Assembly: GCA_947175265.1 (NCBI GenBank)
Contig: CAMWMD010000006.1
Location: 38,925-102,924, forward strand
Source of the DNA: an uncultured Porphyromonadaceae bacterium
GTDB taxonomy: Bacteria > Bacteroidota > Bacteroidia > Bacteroidales > Muribaculaceae
Direction of reading: 5' to 3'
Length of the DNA stretch: 64,000 nucleotides
The notes under the pieces are model-generated. The model saw nothing but the letters and a program-made list of their open reading frames with translations. It had not been told where the DNA came from and did no database searches. Below, one piece after another: positions 27,449-36,908 of the stretch (positions within the stretch are counted from its first letter, which is position 1; each line of letters starts with the position of its first letter). The translations under genes were made by a program, and so were the position numbers.

Positions 27449-28387
27449 TCAATGCTCCATCAGGAACTTCTCCGCATCCATAGCGGCACGACATCCTGAA
27501 CCGGCTGCGACGATTGCCTGCTGGTAAACAGGGTCAGCGCAGTCTCCCGCTGCAAAGACACCCTCTACGTTTGTGGAGGTGTTCAAGCCGTGAACCTTAA
27601 TATATCCGTTCTCGTCAAGGTCTATCTGTCCCTTGAAGAGAGATGTGTTGGGAGTATGCCCTATTGCGAGGAAGAAACCGTCAATAGCTATGTCAAACCT
27701 CCGCTCCTCTCCTGTATCCTTGTTCTGGATTAGGTGGGCACCCTCCAATCCGTCTTCTCCGAAGAGTCCGAGAGTATTGCAATGCCATAGAATCTCTATA
27801 TTCTCCCTCTCCATCACGCGCTTCTGCATGACATCCGAAGCACGGAGGACACCTCTCCTGACTATCATATATACCTTTTTGGCAAGGGTGGAGAGATAGA
27901 GAGCCTCCTCACAGGCCGTATCGCCGCCTCCTACCACCGCTACATTCTTCTTTCTATAGAAAAATCCGTCGCAAGTGGCACAGGCACTGACTCCGAGCCC
28001 CCTATATTTCTCCTCATCGGGTAAGCCGAGATATTTTGCCGATGCTCCGGTGCTTATTATCACAGTGTCTGCCAAATACTCATTTCCACGGTCGTCGGTG
28101 ATATGGAACGGGCGGCTGCTGAAATCAACCTTCTCAATTGTCCTGGATTTAATTTCCGCACCGAAACGAAGCGCCTGCTGGCGGAAGTGCTCCATCATCT
28201 CAGGCCCCTGCACACCCTCCGGATAACCGGGGAAGTTCTCTATTTCCGTAGTGGTGGTGAGTTGTCCCCCCGGCTGGTCGCCTTCGAAAAGGATCGGGCG
28301 CAAATTTGCGCGTGATGCGTATAATGCTGCTGTATAACCGGCCGGTCCGGAACCTATAATCAGTACTCTTGTTTTCTCTGCTGCCAT
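27449..28387 (-). CDS. trxB: Thioredoxin reductase
   Basis: NADPH-dependent flavoprotein that reduces thioredoxin; 312 residues, the normal size for the low-molecular-weight enzyme. FAD-binding GSGPAGYTAALYASRA lies near the N-terminus, the redox pair is in SACATCDGFF, the NADPH site is VGGGDTACEEAL, and the C-terminal FAD motif is GVFAAGDCAD. It probably heads the operon trxB - dCMP deaminase - CtpA - folate cyclo-ligase. Its partner trxA is a separate unit at 13726. Confidence 0.96.
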   Translation of the reverse strand: MAAEKTRVLIIGSGPAGYTAALYASRANLRPILFEGDQPGGQLTTTTEIENFPGYPEGVQGPEMMEHFRQQALRFGAEIKSRTIEKVDFSSRPFHITDDRGNEYLADTVIISTGASAKYLGLPDEEKYRGLGVSACATCDGFFYRKKNVAVVGGGDTACEEALYLSTLAKKVYMIVRRGVLRASDVMQKRVMERENIEILWHCNTLGLFGEDGLEGAHLIQNKDTGEERRFDIAIDGFFLAIGHTPNTSLFKGQIDLDENGYIKVHGLNTSTNVEGVFAAGDCADPVYQQAIVAAGSGCRAAMDAEKFLMEH

Positions 28388-28545
28388 ATTTGTTCGTTAT
28401 TTTTAACAGGAGAATGAAGAATCTCCTATTTTATATAACAATTATTTTTCAAAAGTTTCCTCGTCAACTCCATAATACTTGCTGAAGGAAACCATAATAC
28501 TTTCCATGTTGGATAGGAATTAGCCCCTCAGCGAACCGATTTCGG

Positions 28546-29223
28546 CTATCTCAGGTCGACTATCTCAGCCTTCGGATATTTACTTTTGGGATATTCAAAC
28601 TCTGAGGAGGCAATATTCACGGAGGGCTTGAAACTTGTTACGGTCACCACTGTGTTGCCTCCGGTGGTCGTGACAGCAATTTTTTCAGGATAAAATGTGG
28701 TGGAGTTGACAGTGAGCGTCACTTTCTTCACTCCCGCTTTCTTGTTGAAAGGGATAATGTCAACCACATACTTACCGTTACGCTTTACCGATGAAAAGTT
28801 GTAAGTATAGCCTGACTTCCCCTTAATATATAGGAGAGGATTACTGTCCATCAGTTCCTGCGATGTGGGAATGGTCACAGTGGTCTCGTTTATCCTCGGA
28901 TTATAGGTGTAGAGGGTCTTCCCATTATACCACGTAGAGTATTCGGGAAGGGAGACCGTGAATTTCTCCCCGGAGGTGCGGACTGTGCCTGAAGTAGAGC
29001 GGCCACCCGAACTGAGAGTGAATGAGGCAGCCACACTTTTTCCTGCGCCTACGAATGCTGCCGCCTTCGCGGCAACCTGTTCCGCCGTGAGCCCGGCAGC
29101 GGCCTCCTGAGAGGCCATAAGAAGTGAGATAAAACCAACGGTGAGAGTTACCGCATATAAGGAGAGGTGTCTGAGAGAGCCTTTTACCCTCCTGAAGACA
29201 TTCAATGAAAATATATTTGTCAT
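28546..29223 (-). CDS. LolA-like outer-membrane lipoprotein carrier
   Basis: 225 residues with an N-terminal basic region and a hydrophobic segment (signal, ending near AAAG). The mature part is a half-barrel of beta strands typical of LolA (GRSTSGTVRTSGEKFTVSLP ... TWYNGKTLYTYNPRINETTV). LolA ferries lipoproteins across the periplasm to the outer membrane; in Bacteroidota such proteins often follow ftsK, as here (34 bp downstream of ftsK). The start is tentative because the N-region is long (about 25 residues before the hydrophobic core). Confidence 0.88.
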   Translation of the reverse strand: MTNIFSLNVFRRVKGSLRHLSLYAVTLTVGFISLLMASQEAAAGLTAEQVAAKAAAFVGAGKSVAASFTLSSGGRSTSGTVRTSGEKFTVSLPEYSTWYNGKTLYTYNPRINETTVTIPTSQELMDSNPLLYIKGKSGYTYNFSSVKRNGKYVVDIIPFNKKAGVKKVTLTVNSTTFYPEKIAVTTTGGNTVVTVTSFKPSVNIASSEFEYPKSKYPKAEIVDLR

Positions 29224-29257
29224 AATCTCTTTTCTAATTGGAGCGCTGAAACCCGCA

Positions 29258-32059
29258 TTAGTTTAACGGATTCAGTATAGATTCAAGCATCACGGCATCC
29301 ACGAGCACCGAACGGGGCTTACCGCCATGAGCGGGGCCAACTATACCGGCCGCCTCAAGTTGATCCATAATTTTACCGGCTCTGTTGTAGCCTATCGAAT
29401 ATCTGCGCTGGAGCGAACTGGTAGACGCGGTATTGGACGATACTATCAGGCGGGCCACCTCCTCGAAGAGAGGGTCCCTGTCTCCGAATGTGTTTCCGCC
29501 ATCCGCTTCGCCACCACCCTCGGCACCTGTGACAACCGGGTCTGGAAGCTCGTAAGCCCCTTGCCCGTATGGCTGACGCTCGATATAGTCGCAAATCTCC
29601 TCCACCTCGGGAGTATCGATGAAGGCACATTGCACGCGCACCATCGGACTGCTGTTGCTTATCAACATGTCGCCTCGTCCGATCAACTGCTGTGCACCCG
29701 TGGTGTCGAGAATAGTCTTACTGTCGACACCCGAACTTACCTTAAAGGCGATGCGTGCAGGGAAGTTGGCCTTGATGATACCTGTGATGACATTGGTTGA
29801 CGGGCGCTGGGTGGCGATGATGACGTGCATACCAACCGCCCTCGCCTTTTGGGCAAGACGTGCAATAGGTATCTCCACCTCTTTACCCGCCGTCATAATA
29901 AGGTCGCTGAACTCATCCACGACAACCACAATGTAGGGCATGAACCTGTGTCCCTCGGCAGGATTCAACTGCCGCGCCTTTATCTTGTCGTTGTATTCTA
30001 TGATGTTTCTCGTATGCGCATCCTTAAGGAGTTGGTATCTGTTGTCCATCTCCACACAAAGAGAACTCAGCGTGGCCACAACCTTGTCCATATCGGTGAT
30101 TATGGCATCCTCAGCCCCGGGAATCTTGGCGAGATAGTGCGCCTCAATCTTGGCGTAAAGACTGAACTCCACCATCTTGGGGTCAATCATGACGAATTTC
30201 AACTCGCTCGGGGTCTTGCGGTAGAGCAACGACGCTATTATGGCGTTCAGGCCGACCGACTTACCCTGACCCGTGGCACCCGCCACCAGAAGATGCGGCA
30301 TCTTGGCGAGATCGGCGATGTAGACCTCATTGGAGATTGTAGAGCCTAATGCTATGGGCAATTTATATTTTGACTCCTGATATGTGCGGCTCTTGATGAT
30401 TGTGCGCATCGATACGGTCTGCGGATCTTTGTTGGCAACCTCTATACCGACTGTACCTTTACCGGGAATCGGGGCAATGATTCTGACGCCCTCAGCCGCG
30501 AGGCTCAGGGCTATGTCGTCAACCAGAGTGCGTATCTTCGCAATCCTCACCCCCTTGTCAGGCACAATCTCATATAACGTGACAGTAGGTCCGACCGTTG
30601 CCTCGATGCTGATAATCGGAATGCCGAAGTCAAGGAGGGTCTTTTTAATCTTCTCCTTATTTTCAAGTTGTTCCTCAGCATCAACGCTTATCTTCGCTTC
30701 CCCTTCCCTGAGAATCTCATACGGGGGGAACTTATATGGCAATGCACCCGGTAATCCGGCATTGTCGGGGACGTGAGACCCCGACACCTGAGCGATGGAA
30801 TTTACATTAACTACCATCTCCGGCTCCTCCTCCCCCTCTTCCTCGTTCTCAGGATCGGGAGCCGGGGAATCTTCTGCAGTAGGCAATGCTTCATAGAGTG
30901 GAGCCTCAGCCTCCTGCTCTTTTTTCTCCTCAACATCGCCGTAAACCTGAGTGATGGGGACAGCCCCGGTCTTCACCTCGATATTATCTGACGAACCGGA
31001 AGAGATAGAGACCCCGGCCGGCTCCACTGCCCTACCCTCATCATGCTGGGCATATTCAAGGTCGTCGAAATCCGGGAGGGAGGTGTAGAGTCCGGGCTCC
31101 ATGTCGGTAAACGTCACAGGGCCGGCATCGGCCGGTTCCTCCTTCTGTTCCGGTGCCTCCGTTTCCCCGGCTTTTGCAGAAGCCGCCTCCTCAAATTTCC
31201 TCATCTCCTCTATTTCAGCCACACGGCGCTCCTGCTCGGCACGCTTCTCAGCCTCTATGCGCTTCCTCTCATCCCTCTTCCGCTTCATGCGTATAATCCA
31301 GTTGATAAGGTCGCGGAGGCAGATTATTATGAACACTCCGATGAGGAACAGGCACAATATCACGGCACCTGTCCAACCGAAGAAATGGATTATAAAATCG
31401 TTGACGTAGCGGCCATGAAAACCGCCCCAGTTCACGGGCGACTTCAGACCAATTGTAAGCAAACCGATTATAAGCGACACCGTAATCAGAGCCACAAAGC
31501 ATTTTATCGTGAAATCCACAGATTTGAATCTCGGTTTTCCCACCAACTGTTTCAAAGCCATGGCAAAGAGCCACACAATTATGACTATTGAGCCGAGGCC
31601 GAAACATTCGTTTATTAGGAATTCGGAAAGTCGGGCACCCCCCTCCCCTCCTGCATTATTGATCGCACAGGCAGTACCTATCGGAGAATGGTTTATCTCC
31701 GACTGGTCCGCTATGCAAGTGGTCATATATGATAGAAACGAGATGCCAAGATAGACTGCGAGGAAACCAGTGAAAAGTCCGATTATCCATCTTACCGTCT
31801 GACTTCCCACCCATTCCTTCACAAGCACCGATAGGGGCACTGAAGGGGTCTTCTCCTTCGCAGGCTTCGCAGGCTTCGCGGGTTTCGGGGGGCGAACGGG
31901 TTTCGGCTTCTCCTTTTTGGCCTTTGGTTTCGGCTGCGGCTTGCGGGCCGGTTCCTCCTCCGGTTTAGGAGCCGGAGGCAGGGTATCCGCTACGGGATTC
32001 TCCTCAGGCATCTCTTCCGGGTCCGGTATCGCAGGGTTAAATGTGTCGTATTGTCTCAT
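29258..32059 (-). CDS. ftsK: DNA translocase FtsK/SpoIIIE
   Basis: A 933-residue septal DNA pump for chromosome segregation and dimer resolution. The N-terminus carries a Pro/Lys-rich tail, then four membrane segments between about residues 90 and 260. A variable acidic linker (about 260-430) leads to the motor: Walker A is in VAGATGQGKSVGLNA and Walker B in YIVVVVDEFSDL. The C-terminal gamma winged helix (about 860-930: RRYSIGYNRAGKIMDQLEAAGIV) recognises DNA polarity sites. A -7 promoter element lies 85 bp upstream. The LolA-like gene follows closely, so the two are probably co-transcribed. Confidence 0.96.
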   Translation of the reverse strand: MRQYDTFNPAIPDPEEMPEENPVADTLPPAPKPEEEPARKPQPKPKAKKEKPKPVRPPKPAKPAKPAKEKTPSVPLSVLVKEWVGSQTVRWIIGLFTGFLAVYLGISFLSYMTTCIADQSEINHSPIGTACAINNAGGEGGARLSEFLINECFGLGSIVIIVWLFAMALKQLVGKPRFKSVDFTIKCFVALITVSLIIGLLTIGLKSPVNWGGFHGRYVNDFIIHFFGWTGAVILCLFLIGVFIIICLRDLINWIIRMKRKRDERKRIEAEKRAEQERRVAEIEEMRKFEEAASAKAGETEAPEQKEEPADAGPVTFTDMEPGLYTSLPDFDDLEYAQHDEGRAVEPAGVSISSGSSDNIEVKTGAVPITQVYGDVEEKKEQEAEAPLYEALPTAEDSPAPDPENEEEGEEEPEMVVNVNSIAQVSGSHVPDNAGLPGALPYKFPPYEILREGEAKISVDAEEQLENKEKIKKTLLDFGIPIISIEATVGPTVTLYEIVPDKGVRIAKIRTLVDDIALSLAAEGVRIIAPIPGKGTVGIEVANKDPQTVSMRTIIKSRTYQESKYKLPIALGSTISNEVYIADLAKMPHLLVAGATGQGKSVGLNAIIASLLYRKTPSELKFVMIDPKMVEFSLYAKIEAHYLAKIPGAEDAIITDMDKVVATLSSLCVEMDNRYQLLKDAHTRNIIEYNDKIKARQLNPAEGHRFMPYIVVVVDEFSDLIMTAGKEVEIPIARLAQKARAVGMHVIIATQRPSTNVITGIIKANFPARIAFKVSSGVDSKTILDTTGAQQLIGRGDMLISNSSPMVRVQCAFIDTPEVEEICDYIERQPYGQGAYELPDPVVTGAEGGGEADGGNTFGDRDPLFEEVARLIVSSNTASTSSLQRRYSIGYNRAGKIMDQLEAAGIVGPAHGGKPRSVLVDAVMLESILNPLN

Positions 32060-32143
32060 TAATCGTCTGTTCGAGATGCTGTTGAATAGTTCTTCGCCTG
32101 TTTTTTGTTTATTACGTCAGCCCTGAGGCTGGTTTTGGCTCTG

Positions 32144-32151
32144 CAAAGATA
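32144..32151 (-). promoter_or_regulatory. Promoter -7 element of ftsK
   Basis: On the minus strand TATCTTTG is an exact match to TAnnTTTG, 85 bp upstream of ftsK. The nearest TTTG upstream is 24 bp away, longer than usual, so only the -7 element is secure. Confidence 0.5.
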
Positions 32152-32205
32152 GTCATTTATTGAAATTTTTCCTATCAAATCACCTCTAAAACGACAAAAT
32201 ATTTT

Positions 32206-33222
32206 TCAATTCCGCTCTATCTCTATCTCATCGGGTTGATTAACAGCCACACTGTCGGCCTTATTGACATCCTTTTCCTTTGCCGGCGCAACATCTTTCC
32301 CTTCCCTGGCGTTAGCGACGGTGTCTTGCACGTTCGGCATCACTGTATCCGTCAGCTCATTCTTCTTCTCCCTCGCCTCCAAAGCCTGTTTGCGTGCCGC
32401 TTCACTCAATTTGGGAGCCGGTTTCCCGGGTATCGTGCTTATGGCGGGGATTTCGCAATCCTCCTCCAGATTGACGGCCATGTCTCTTCTCCCCGGAGTG
32501 ACGATGACAGGCATTCCGGAATCAACCATCTCCACGAGCTTCATGATATTCTCATTCGTCAATCTTATACAGCCATGGCTCCTTCTGCCTCCGATGCTCC
32601 ACGGGGCACACGTGCCATGAATTCCAATTGAATACCACCCGGGGATGTTCAGACGTATAAACCTGGGTCCGAACTCACCTTTCTTCTCGCTCTTCACACC
32701 ATTGTCGTCGACAAATTGCCATTCAGTGCTGTCGTGTACTTTCCTCACCGAAAAGAACCCCTCCGGGGTGCGGTTGTCGGGTTTCTCATGCTTGGTTCCG
32801 AAATTACGGGCACATGCCATACCGAAACTTGCCACTTCCTCACCGAATTTATTGAATCTTATGACCTTCATACGTGCTTTGTCGACTACGATAAACCCGT
32901 CATGCGTGTTATTCAGAAGACGTGTGGCGTAATTGAGTTCATCATCGGCCATCTGCGGCAATATCCCCTTCTCGTAGTGACTCCAGTCGGCCGATTCCTT
33001 CATGTAGGCGATCGCCTCCTCCGAAGAATTGAAATGGAGACGGCGCACTGGTTCGGGCTCCTTTATGACGGTGTCATTATTCTCCTCCACGTTCTCAGAG
33101 AATCCCTCATACAGCCGGTTGCCTTGCTCCGATTCCTTTTTGACGGAGCAGGACAGAAATGAAAAAACTGAGAGGATTGCAAACAATGAGGAGCAAACGA
33201 CGGATATTCGTGAATGTGGCAT
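32206..33222 (-). CDS. L,D-transpeptidase (YkuD family) lipoprotein
   Basis: 338 residues. A signal segment ends with lipobox FSFLSC (lipidated Cys25), followed by a charged linker. The YkuD catalytic domain is in the middle: HGTCAPWSIGG and the signature SHGCIRLTN with nucleophile Cys218. Such enzymes form 3-3 cross-links in peptidoglycan or attach proteins to it; the tail after about residue 250 is low-complexity and charged. It is probably on the periplasmic face of the outer membrane. Single gene, divergent from the dxs cluster. Confidence 0.9.
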   Translation of the reverse strand: MPHSRISVVCSSLFAILSVFSFLSCSVKKESEQGNRLYEGFSENVEENNDTVIKEPEPVRRLHFNSSEEAIAYMKESADWSHYEKGILPQMADDELNYATRLLNNTHDGFIVVDKARMKVIRFNKFGEEVASFGMACARNFGTKHEKPDNRTPEGFFSVRKVHDSTEWQFVDDNGVKSEKKGEFGPRFIRLNIPGWYSIGIHGTCAPWSIGGRRSHGCIRLTNENIMKLVEMVDSGMPVIVTPGRRDMAVNLEEDCEIPAISTIPGKPAPKLSEAARKQALEAREKKNELTDTVMPNVQDTVANAREGKDVAPAKEKDVNKADSVAVNQPDEIEIERN

Positions 33223-33359
33223 CTTATCTTTTCTTTGGATTATCTTATAATGAAAACTTCCCCAGTCAACAAAGAAGTGAAAGTCTTTCTACATTAAACG
33301 TCTTAAAAAGGTCTTTTGGTTGCCGCCTAAGATGAAAAGGGATATATTTCTGGCAGGAA

Positions 33360-33392
33360 AGACCGAAAATAGACCGAAAACAGACTGAAACG
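33360..33392 (+). repeat. Three 11-bp direct repeats upstream of the dxs-cluster promoter
   Basis: Three consecutive units (AGACCGAAAAT, AGACCGAAAAC, AGACTGAAACG) occupy 33360-33392. The period is one helical turn. The block ends one base before the -33 element of the downstream promoter, so it could be an activator or repressor binding site. The regulator is unknown. Confidence 0.6.
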
Positions 33393-33393
33393 G

Positions 33394-33424
33394 TTGTTCA
33401 AATCAGAATAATTTGTTAATTTCG
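33394..33424 (+). promoter_or_regulatory. Probable promoter of the dxs-trkA-trkH cluster
   Basis: TTG (33394-33396), a 20-bp spacer, and TAATTTCG (33417-33424), one mismatch from TAnnTTTG. It lies 32 bp before the small membrane protein gene. Confidence 0.55.
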
Positions 33425-33455
33425 CATAATTCATGAATCGCAAACTGATTCTTAC

Positions 33456-33641
33456 ATGAAAGCATCTCAAGTAGCGGCGCTGCTCCTGCTTCTGCTGTTA
33501 TGGCTATGGCTCTGCAGGGCAATTATTGTGGGAGCGGGAGGATTCACCTTTAAGAATATTTTCCTTATAGGTGCGTCCGGCATCATCATATTCGTCCCTC
33601 TGTGGAAAAAATACGTCAGGGGGAAAAACAACAACACTTAA
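33456..33641 (+). CDS. Small membrane protein, 61 residues, upstream of dxs
   Basis: The ATG at 33456 opens a 61-residue frame that ends 15 bp before dxs. The product has a very hydrophobic N-terminal segment (ALLLLLLLWLWLCRAIIVG), a second hydrophobic segment (IFLIGASGIIIFVP) and a positively charged tail (WKKYVRGKNNN), so it is predicted to span the inner membrane twice with a cytoplasmic C-terminus. I do not recognise a family. Position, a promoter just upstream and tight spacing to dxs support it as a real first gene of the cluster. Confidence 0.65.
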   Translation: MKASQVAALLLLLLLWLWLCRAIIVGAGGFTFKNIFLIGASGIIIFVPLWKKYVRGKNNNT

Positions 33642-33656
33642 GAAAACACGACCTGA

Positions 33657-35549
33657 ATGTCACTCTTAACAAACATCAACTCTCCTTCCGACCTTCGGAA
33701 ACTCGACGTGGAGCAACTGCCCCAACTTTGTGCAGAGATAAGGGAGTTCCTCATAGATCATCTCTCCAGGAATCCGGGACACTTTGCGTCAAGCATGGGT
33801 GCCGTGGATTTGATTGTGGCTCTTCACTACGTCTACAACACCCCTGATGATCGTCTCGTTTGGGATGTGGGGCATCAGGCCTACGCCCATAAGATTCTCA
33901 CCGGCCGGAGGGAGGCGTTCGAGTCACTGCGCACGCTGGATGGGCTCAGCGGATTCCCGAATCCTCTTGAGAGCGAGGCCGACACCTTTATGGCGGGACA
34001 TGCCGGCAATTCAATCTCCGCCGCCCTCGGCATGGCAATCGCCGACCGCTCCACACCCGGACATGAGAACCGTAAGACCGTGGCAGTCATCGGCGACGCC
34101 TCGATAAGCGGAGGATTGGCGTTTGAGGGGCTAAACAATGCATCTAATCATCCCAACAATCTCCTCATCGTGCTCAACGACAACGACATGAGCATCGACG
34201 ATAACGTGGGTGCCCTCCACGGCTATCTCTCCGACCTCACCACCTCTGCCGGGTATAACCGTTGGAGAAACAGGATGGCCGTCTATTTGAGGAAGAAAGG
34301 CGTGCTGACAGAAAACCGCAAGCGCGCCATAATCAGATTCGGAAATTCGGTAAAATCACTTGTCTCAAAAAAGCAGAATATTTTTGAAGGTCTCAACATA
34401 CGTTATTTCGGCCCTATTGACGGAAATGATGTGGTGAAACTTGTAAAGGTGTTCCGCGACATTAAGGATATGGAGGGGCCGCGCCTGCTTCACGTATGCA
34501 CTACAAAAGGTAAAGGGTACGCTCCGGCTGAGAAAGACCCCTCAGTGTGGCATGCCCCAGGGAAATTCAATCCTGAGACGGGGGAACGCAAGACCGCCGA
34601 TTCCAAAGATGTTCCGCCACTCTGGCAGGAGGTCTTCGGACAGACTCTCGTGGAACTCGCGGAACTCGACGACAAAGTGATGGGGGTCACCGCCGCCATG
34701 CCGTCTGGCACTTCTGTATGCCATCTCATGAAAAGTTTCCCCCAACGTTCTTTTGACGTGGGTATCTCAGAGGGTCATGCCGTGACGTTCGCCGGGGGGC
34801 TCGCCGCAGGTGGTAAACGCCCGTTTGTGGCTATATATTCCTCATTCCTGCAACGTGCCTACGACAATATAATACATGATGTGGCGATGCAGGGCCTTCC
34901 GGTGACTTTCTGTATCGACCGGGCCGGTATCGTCGGGGAAGACGGAGTGACCCATCACGGAGTCTTTGACCTCGCATATCTAAATTGTATCCCGGGTATG
35001 ACGGTGGCCTCTCCGGCAGACGAAAAGACACTCCGCAATCTCTTGTACACCGCGCTTAAGGGAGACTCCCCTTTCGCCATAAGGTATCCGAGGGGGAGGG
35101 CATTCAGGAATGATTGGAAATCTCCGATGGAGCCTATTAAGCCGGGCAATGGGAATACGGTGCTGCAATGCGACGACCCTGCCGTGATAATCCTCACCAT
35201 AGGCCCTGCTCTCGCGGATGCTCTCGGGGCGGCTGAGGAACTGAACGGTGAAGGTGTGGCGACAGCCGTCTACGACATGATTTGGCTGAAGCCTCTCGAT
35301 GAGAAAATCCTCTCCCATATCACCCGTTTTCCCAACGCTCATATAATTACGGTGGAAGACGGGGTCGTGACAGGCGGCTTCGGTTCAGCAGTGACAGATT
35401 CACTCAGAAAGATGGGCTCGACAAACCGCATCACCACATTGGGAGTCCCTGACAAATGGATTGCCCACGGGACAGTGGCGGAACTGAAAAATATCTGCGG
35501 ATATGATAAGGGGGGAATCCTCAGGGCCGCAAGAGGGAAAAGCAAATAA
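33657..35549 (+). CDS. dxs: 1-deoxy-D-xylulose-5-phosphate synthase
   Basis: Thiamine-diphosphate enzyme joining pyruvate and glyceraldehyde 3-phosphate, the first step of the non-mevalonate isoprenoid pathway. It has 630 residues, the usual length. Seen: WDVGHQAYAHKILTGR near residue 63, the GDASISGGLAFEGLNNA thiamine-diphosphate motif, and the transketolase-like pyrimidine domain (DVGISEGHAVTFAGGLA). It is followed at 11 bp by trkA and then trkH, an arrangement familiar in Bacteroidales, so isoprenoid synthesis and potassium uptake appear to be co-transcribed. Confidence 0.97.
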   Translation: MSLLTNINSPSDLRKLDVEQLPQLCAEIREFLIDHLSRNPGHFASSMGAVDLIVALHYVYNTPDDRLVWDVGHQAYAHKILTGRREAFESLRTLDGLSGFPNPLESEADTFMAGHAGNSISAALGMAIADRSTPGHENRKTVAVIGDASISGGLAFEGLNNASNHPNNLLIVLNDNDMSIDDNVGALHGYLSDLTTSAGYNRWRNRMAVYLRKKGVLTENRKRAIIRFGNSVKSLVSKKQNIFEGLNIRYFGPIDGNDVVKLVKVFRDIKDMEGPRLLHVCTTKGKGYAPAEKDPSVWHAPGKFNPETGERKTADSKDVPPLWQEVFGQTLVELAELDDKVMGVTAAMPSGTSVCHLMKSFPQRSFDVGISEGHAVTFAGGLAAGGKRPFVAIYSSFLQRAYDNIIHDVAMQGLPVTFCIDRAGIVGEDGVTHHGVFDLAYLNCIPGMTVASPADEKTLRNLLYTALKGDSPFAIRYPRGRAFRNDWKSPMEPIKPGNGNTVLQCDDPAVIILTIGPALADALGAAEELNGEGVATAVYDMIWLKPLDEKILSHITRFPNAHIITVEDGVVTGGFGSAVTDSLRKMGSTNRITTLGVPDKWIAHGTVAELKNICGYDKGGILRAARGKSK

Positions 35550-35560
35550 ACGACACATTT

Positions 35561-36895
35561 ATGAAAATTGTGATTGCAGGCGCAGGCGAGGTCGGGACGC
35601 ATCTCGCAAAACTGCTCTCCAATGAAAACCAAGATATTATACTTCTCGACAGTGATCAGAGCCGTCTGGATGTCATCAACGACAACTATAACCTCATGAC
35701 GTGGAACGGCTCTACATCATCGTTCGAAACCATGAGGGAGGTCGGTATCGACAATACCGACCTCTTCATCGCCGTGACGCCATACGAGACCAGAAACCTC
35801 ACCTCCTGCAGCATTGCAAAGCGTCTCGGGGCCAAGAAGACCGTGGCTCGTATCGACAACTTCGAGTTTCTTGACAAACGCAACAAGGCGGTGCTGAAAG
35901 ATATGGGGGTGGACCATCTCATCTATCCCGAGGATCTCGCTGCTGATGAGATCGCACTCTCCCTCGCCCACAATTGGGCGAGATATTGGGGAGAACTCCA
36001 TAATGGGCGTCTACTCCTCATAGGCGTGAAACTTCACAGCGCGTCGCCCCTTATCAATTGTAAACTCAAGGACCTTCCCGTGACGGGTCACAATTTCCAC
36101 GTCGCCGCTATAAAAAGGAATAACGAGACAATCATTCCGGGTGGTAACGATGAGATAAAATATGACGATATCGTCTACTTCATCACCACACCCGATTACA
36201 TATCGACCGTGCGCGACTTGTGTGGGAAAAAGAAAAAGGTGATACGCAAGGTCCTGATTATGGGTGGCAGCCGCATTGCCCGCCGTTTCTCAAAAAGGTT
36301 TCACAATGATTTCCATATTAAGATTATCGACAACGACAGGGAAAATTGCGAGTATATGGCGACGCTGCTCCCGGATTGTGAGATCGTCTACGGCGATGGC
36401 CGCGACATTGAGGTGCTCCGTGAGAATGCCATCTATCAATATGATGCATTCGTGGCTCTCACCGACTTCTCTGAGACCAACATTCTCTCCTGCCTCTCGG
36501 CAAAGGAGTTCGGGGTGCCCAAGTCGATTGCCGACGTCGAGAATCTCCAGTTTGTGAGTCAGGCCGAGAATCTCAATATAGGGACTATCATAAACAAGAA
36601 ACTCCTTGCCTCAAGCCATATTTTCAAGATACTCCTCGATGCTGACGAACACAACGCCAAGTGTCTCGCTCTTGCGGATGCGGAAGTGGCGGAGATGCAG
36701 GTGAAACCGGATGCCAAGATCACACGCAAGCCCGTCAAGGATCTGCACCTCCCCTTCGGGATGACTCTTGCGGCTATGGTGCGAGGAGAGGAGGTGCATC
36801 TCGTCAGCGGTAACACCCGGATTGAGGCGGGTGATTATGTGGTGGTATTCTGTCTCAACGGCACCATACACAAAATAGAGAAATGGTTTAACTGA
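35561..36895 (+). CDS. trkA: Trk potassium uptake regulatory subunit TrkA
   Basis: A 444-residue cytoplasmic protein that gates TrkH in response to nucleotides. It contains two tandem RCK modules. The first begins MKIVIAGAGEVGTHLAKLL, a Rossmann GxGxxG with acidic end LLDSD; the second begins near residue 230 (KVLIMGGSRIARRF), where the glycine motif is altered to GGSRIA. Each is followed by a TrkA_C domain. It lies 13 bp before trkH and is clearly in the same operon. Confidence 0.96.
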   Translation: MKIVIAGAGEVGTHLAKLLSNENQDIILLDSDQSRLDVINDNYNLMTWNGSTSSFETMREVGIDNTDLFIAVTPYETRNLTSCSIAKRLGAKKTVARIDNFEFLDKRNKAVLKDMGVDHLIYPEDLAADEIALSLAHNWARYWGELHNGRLLLIGVKLHSASPLINCKLKDLPVTGHNFHVAAIKRNNETIIPGGNDEIKYDDIVYFITTPDYISTVRDLCGKKKKVIRKVLIMGGSRIARRFSKRFHNDFHIKIIDNDRENCEYMATLLPDCEIVYGDGRDIEVLRENAIYQYDAFVALTDFSETNILSCLSAKEFGVPKSIADVENLQFVSQAENLNIGTIINKKLLASSHIFKILLDADEHNAKCLALADAEVAEMQVKPDAKITRKPVKDLHLPFGMTLAAMVRGEEVHLVSGNTRIEAGDYVVVFCLNGTIHKIEKWFN

Positions 36896-36908
36896 CACAA
36901 TTTAGACG

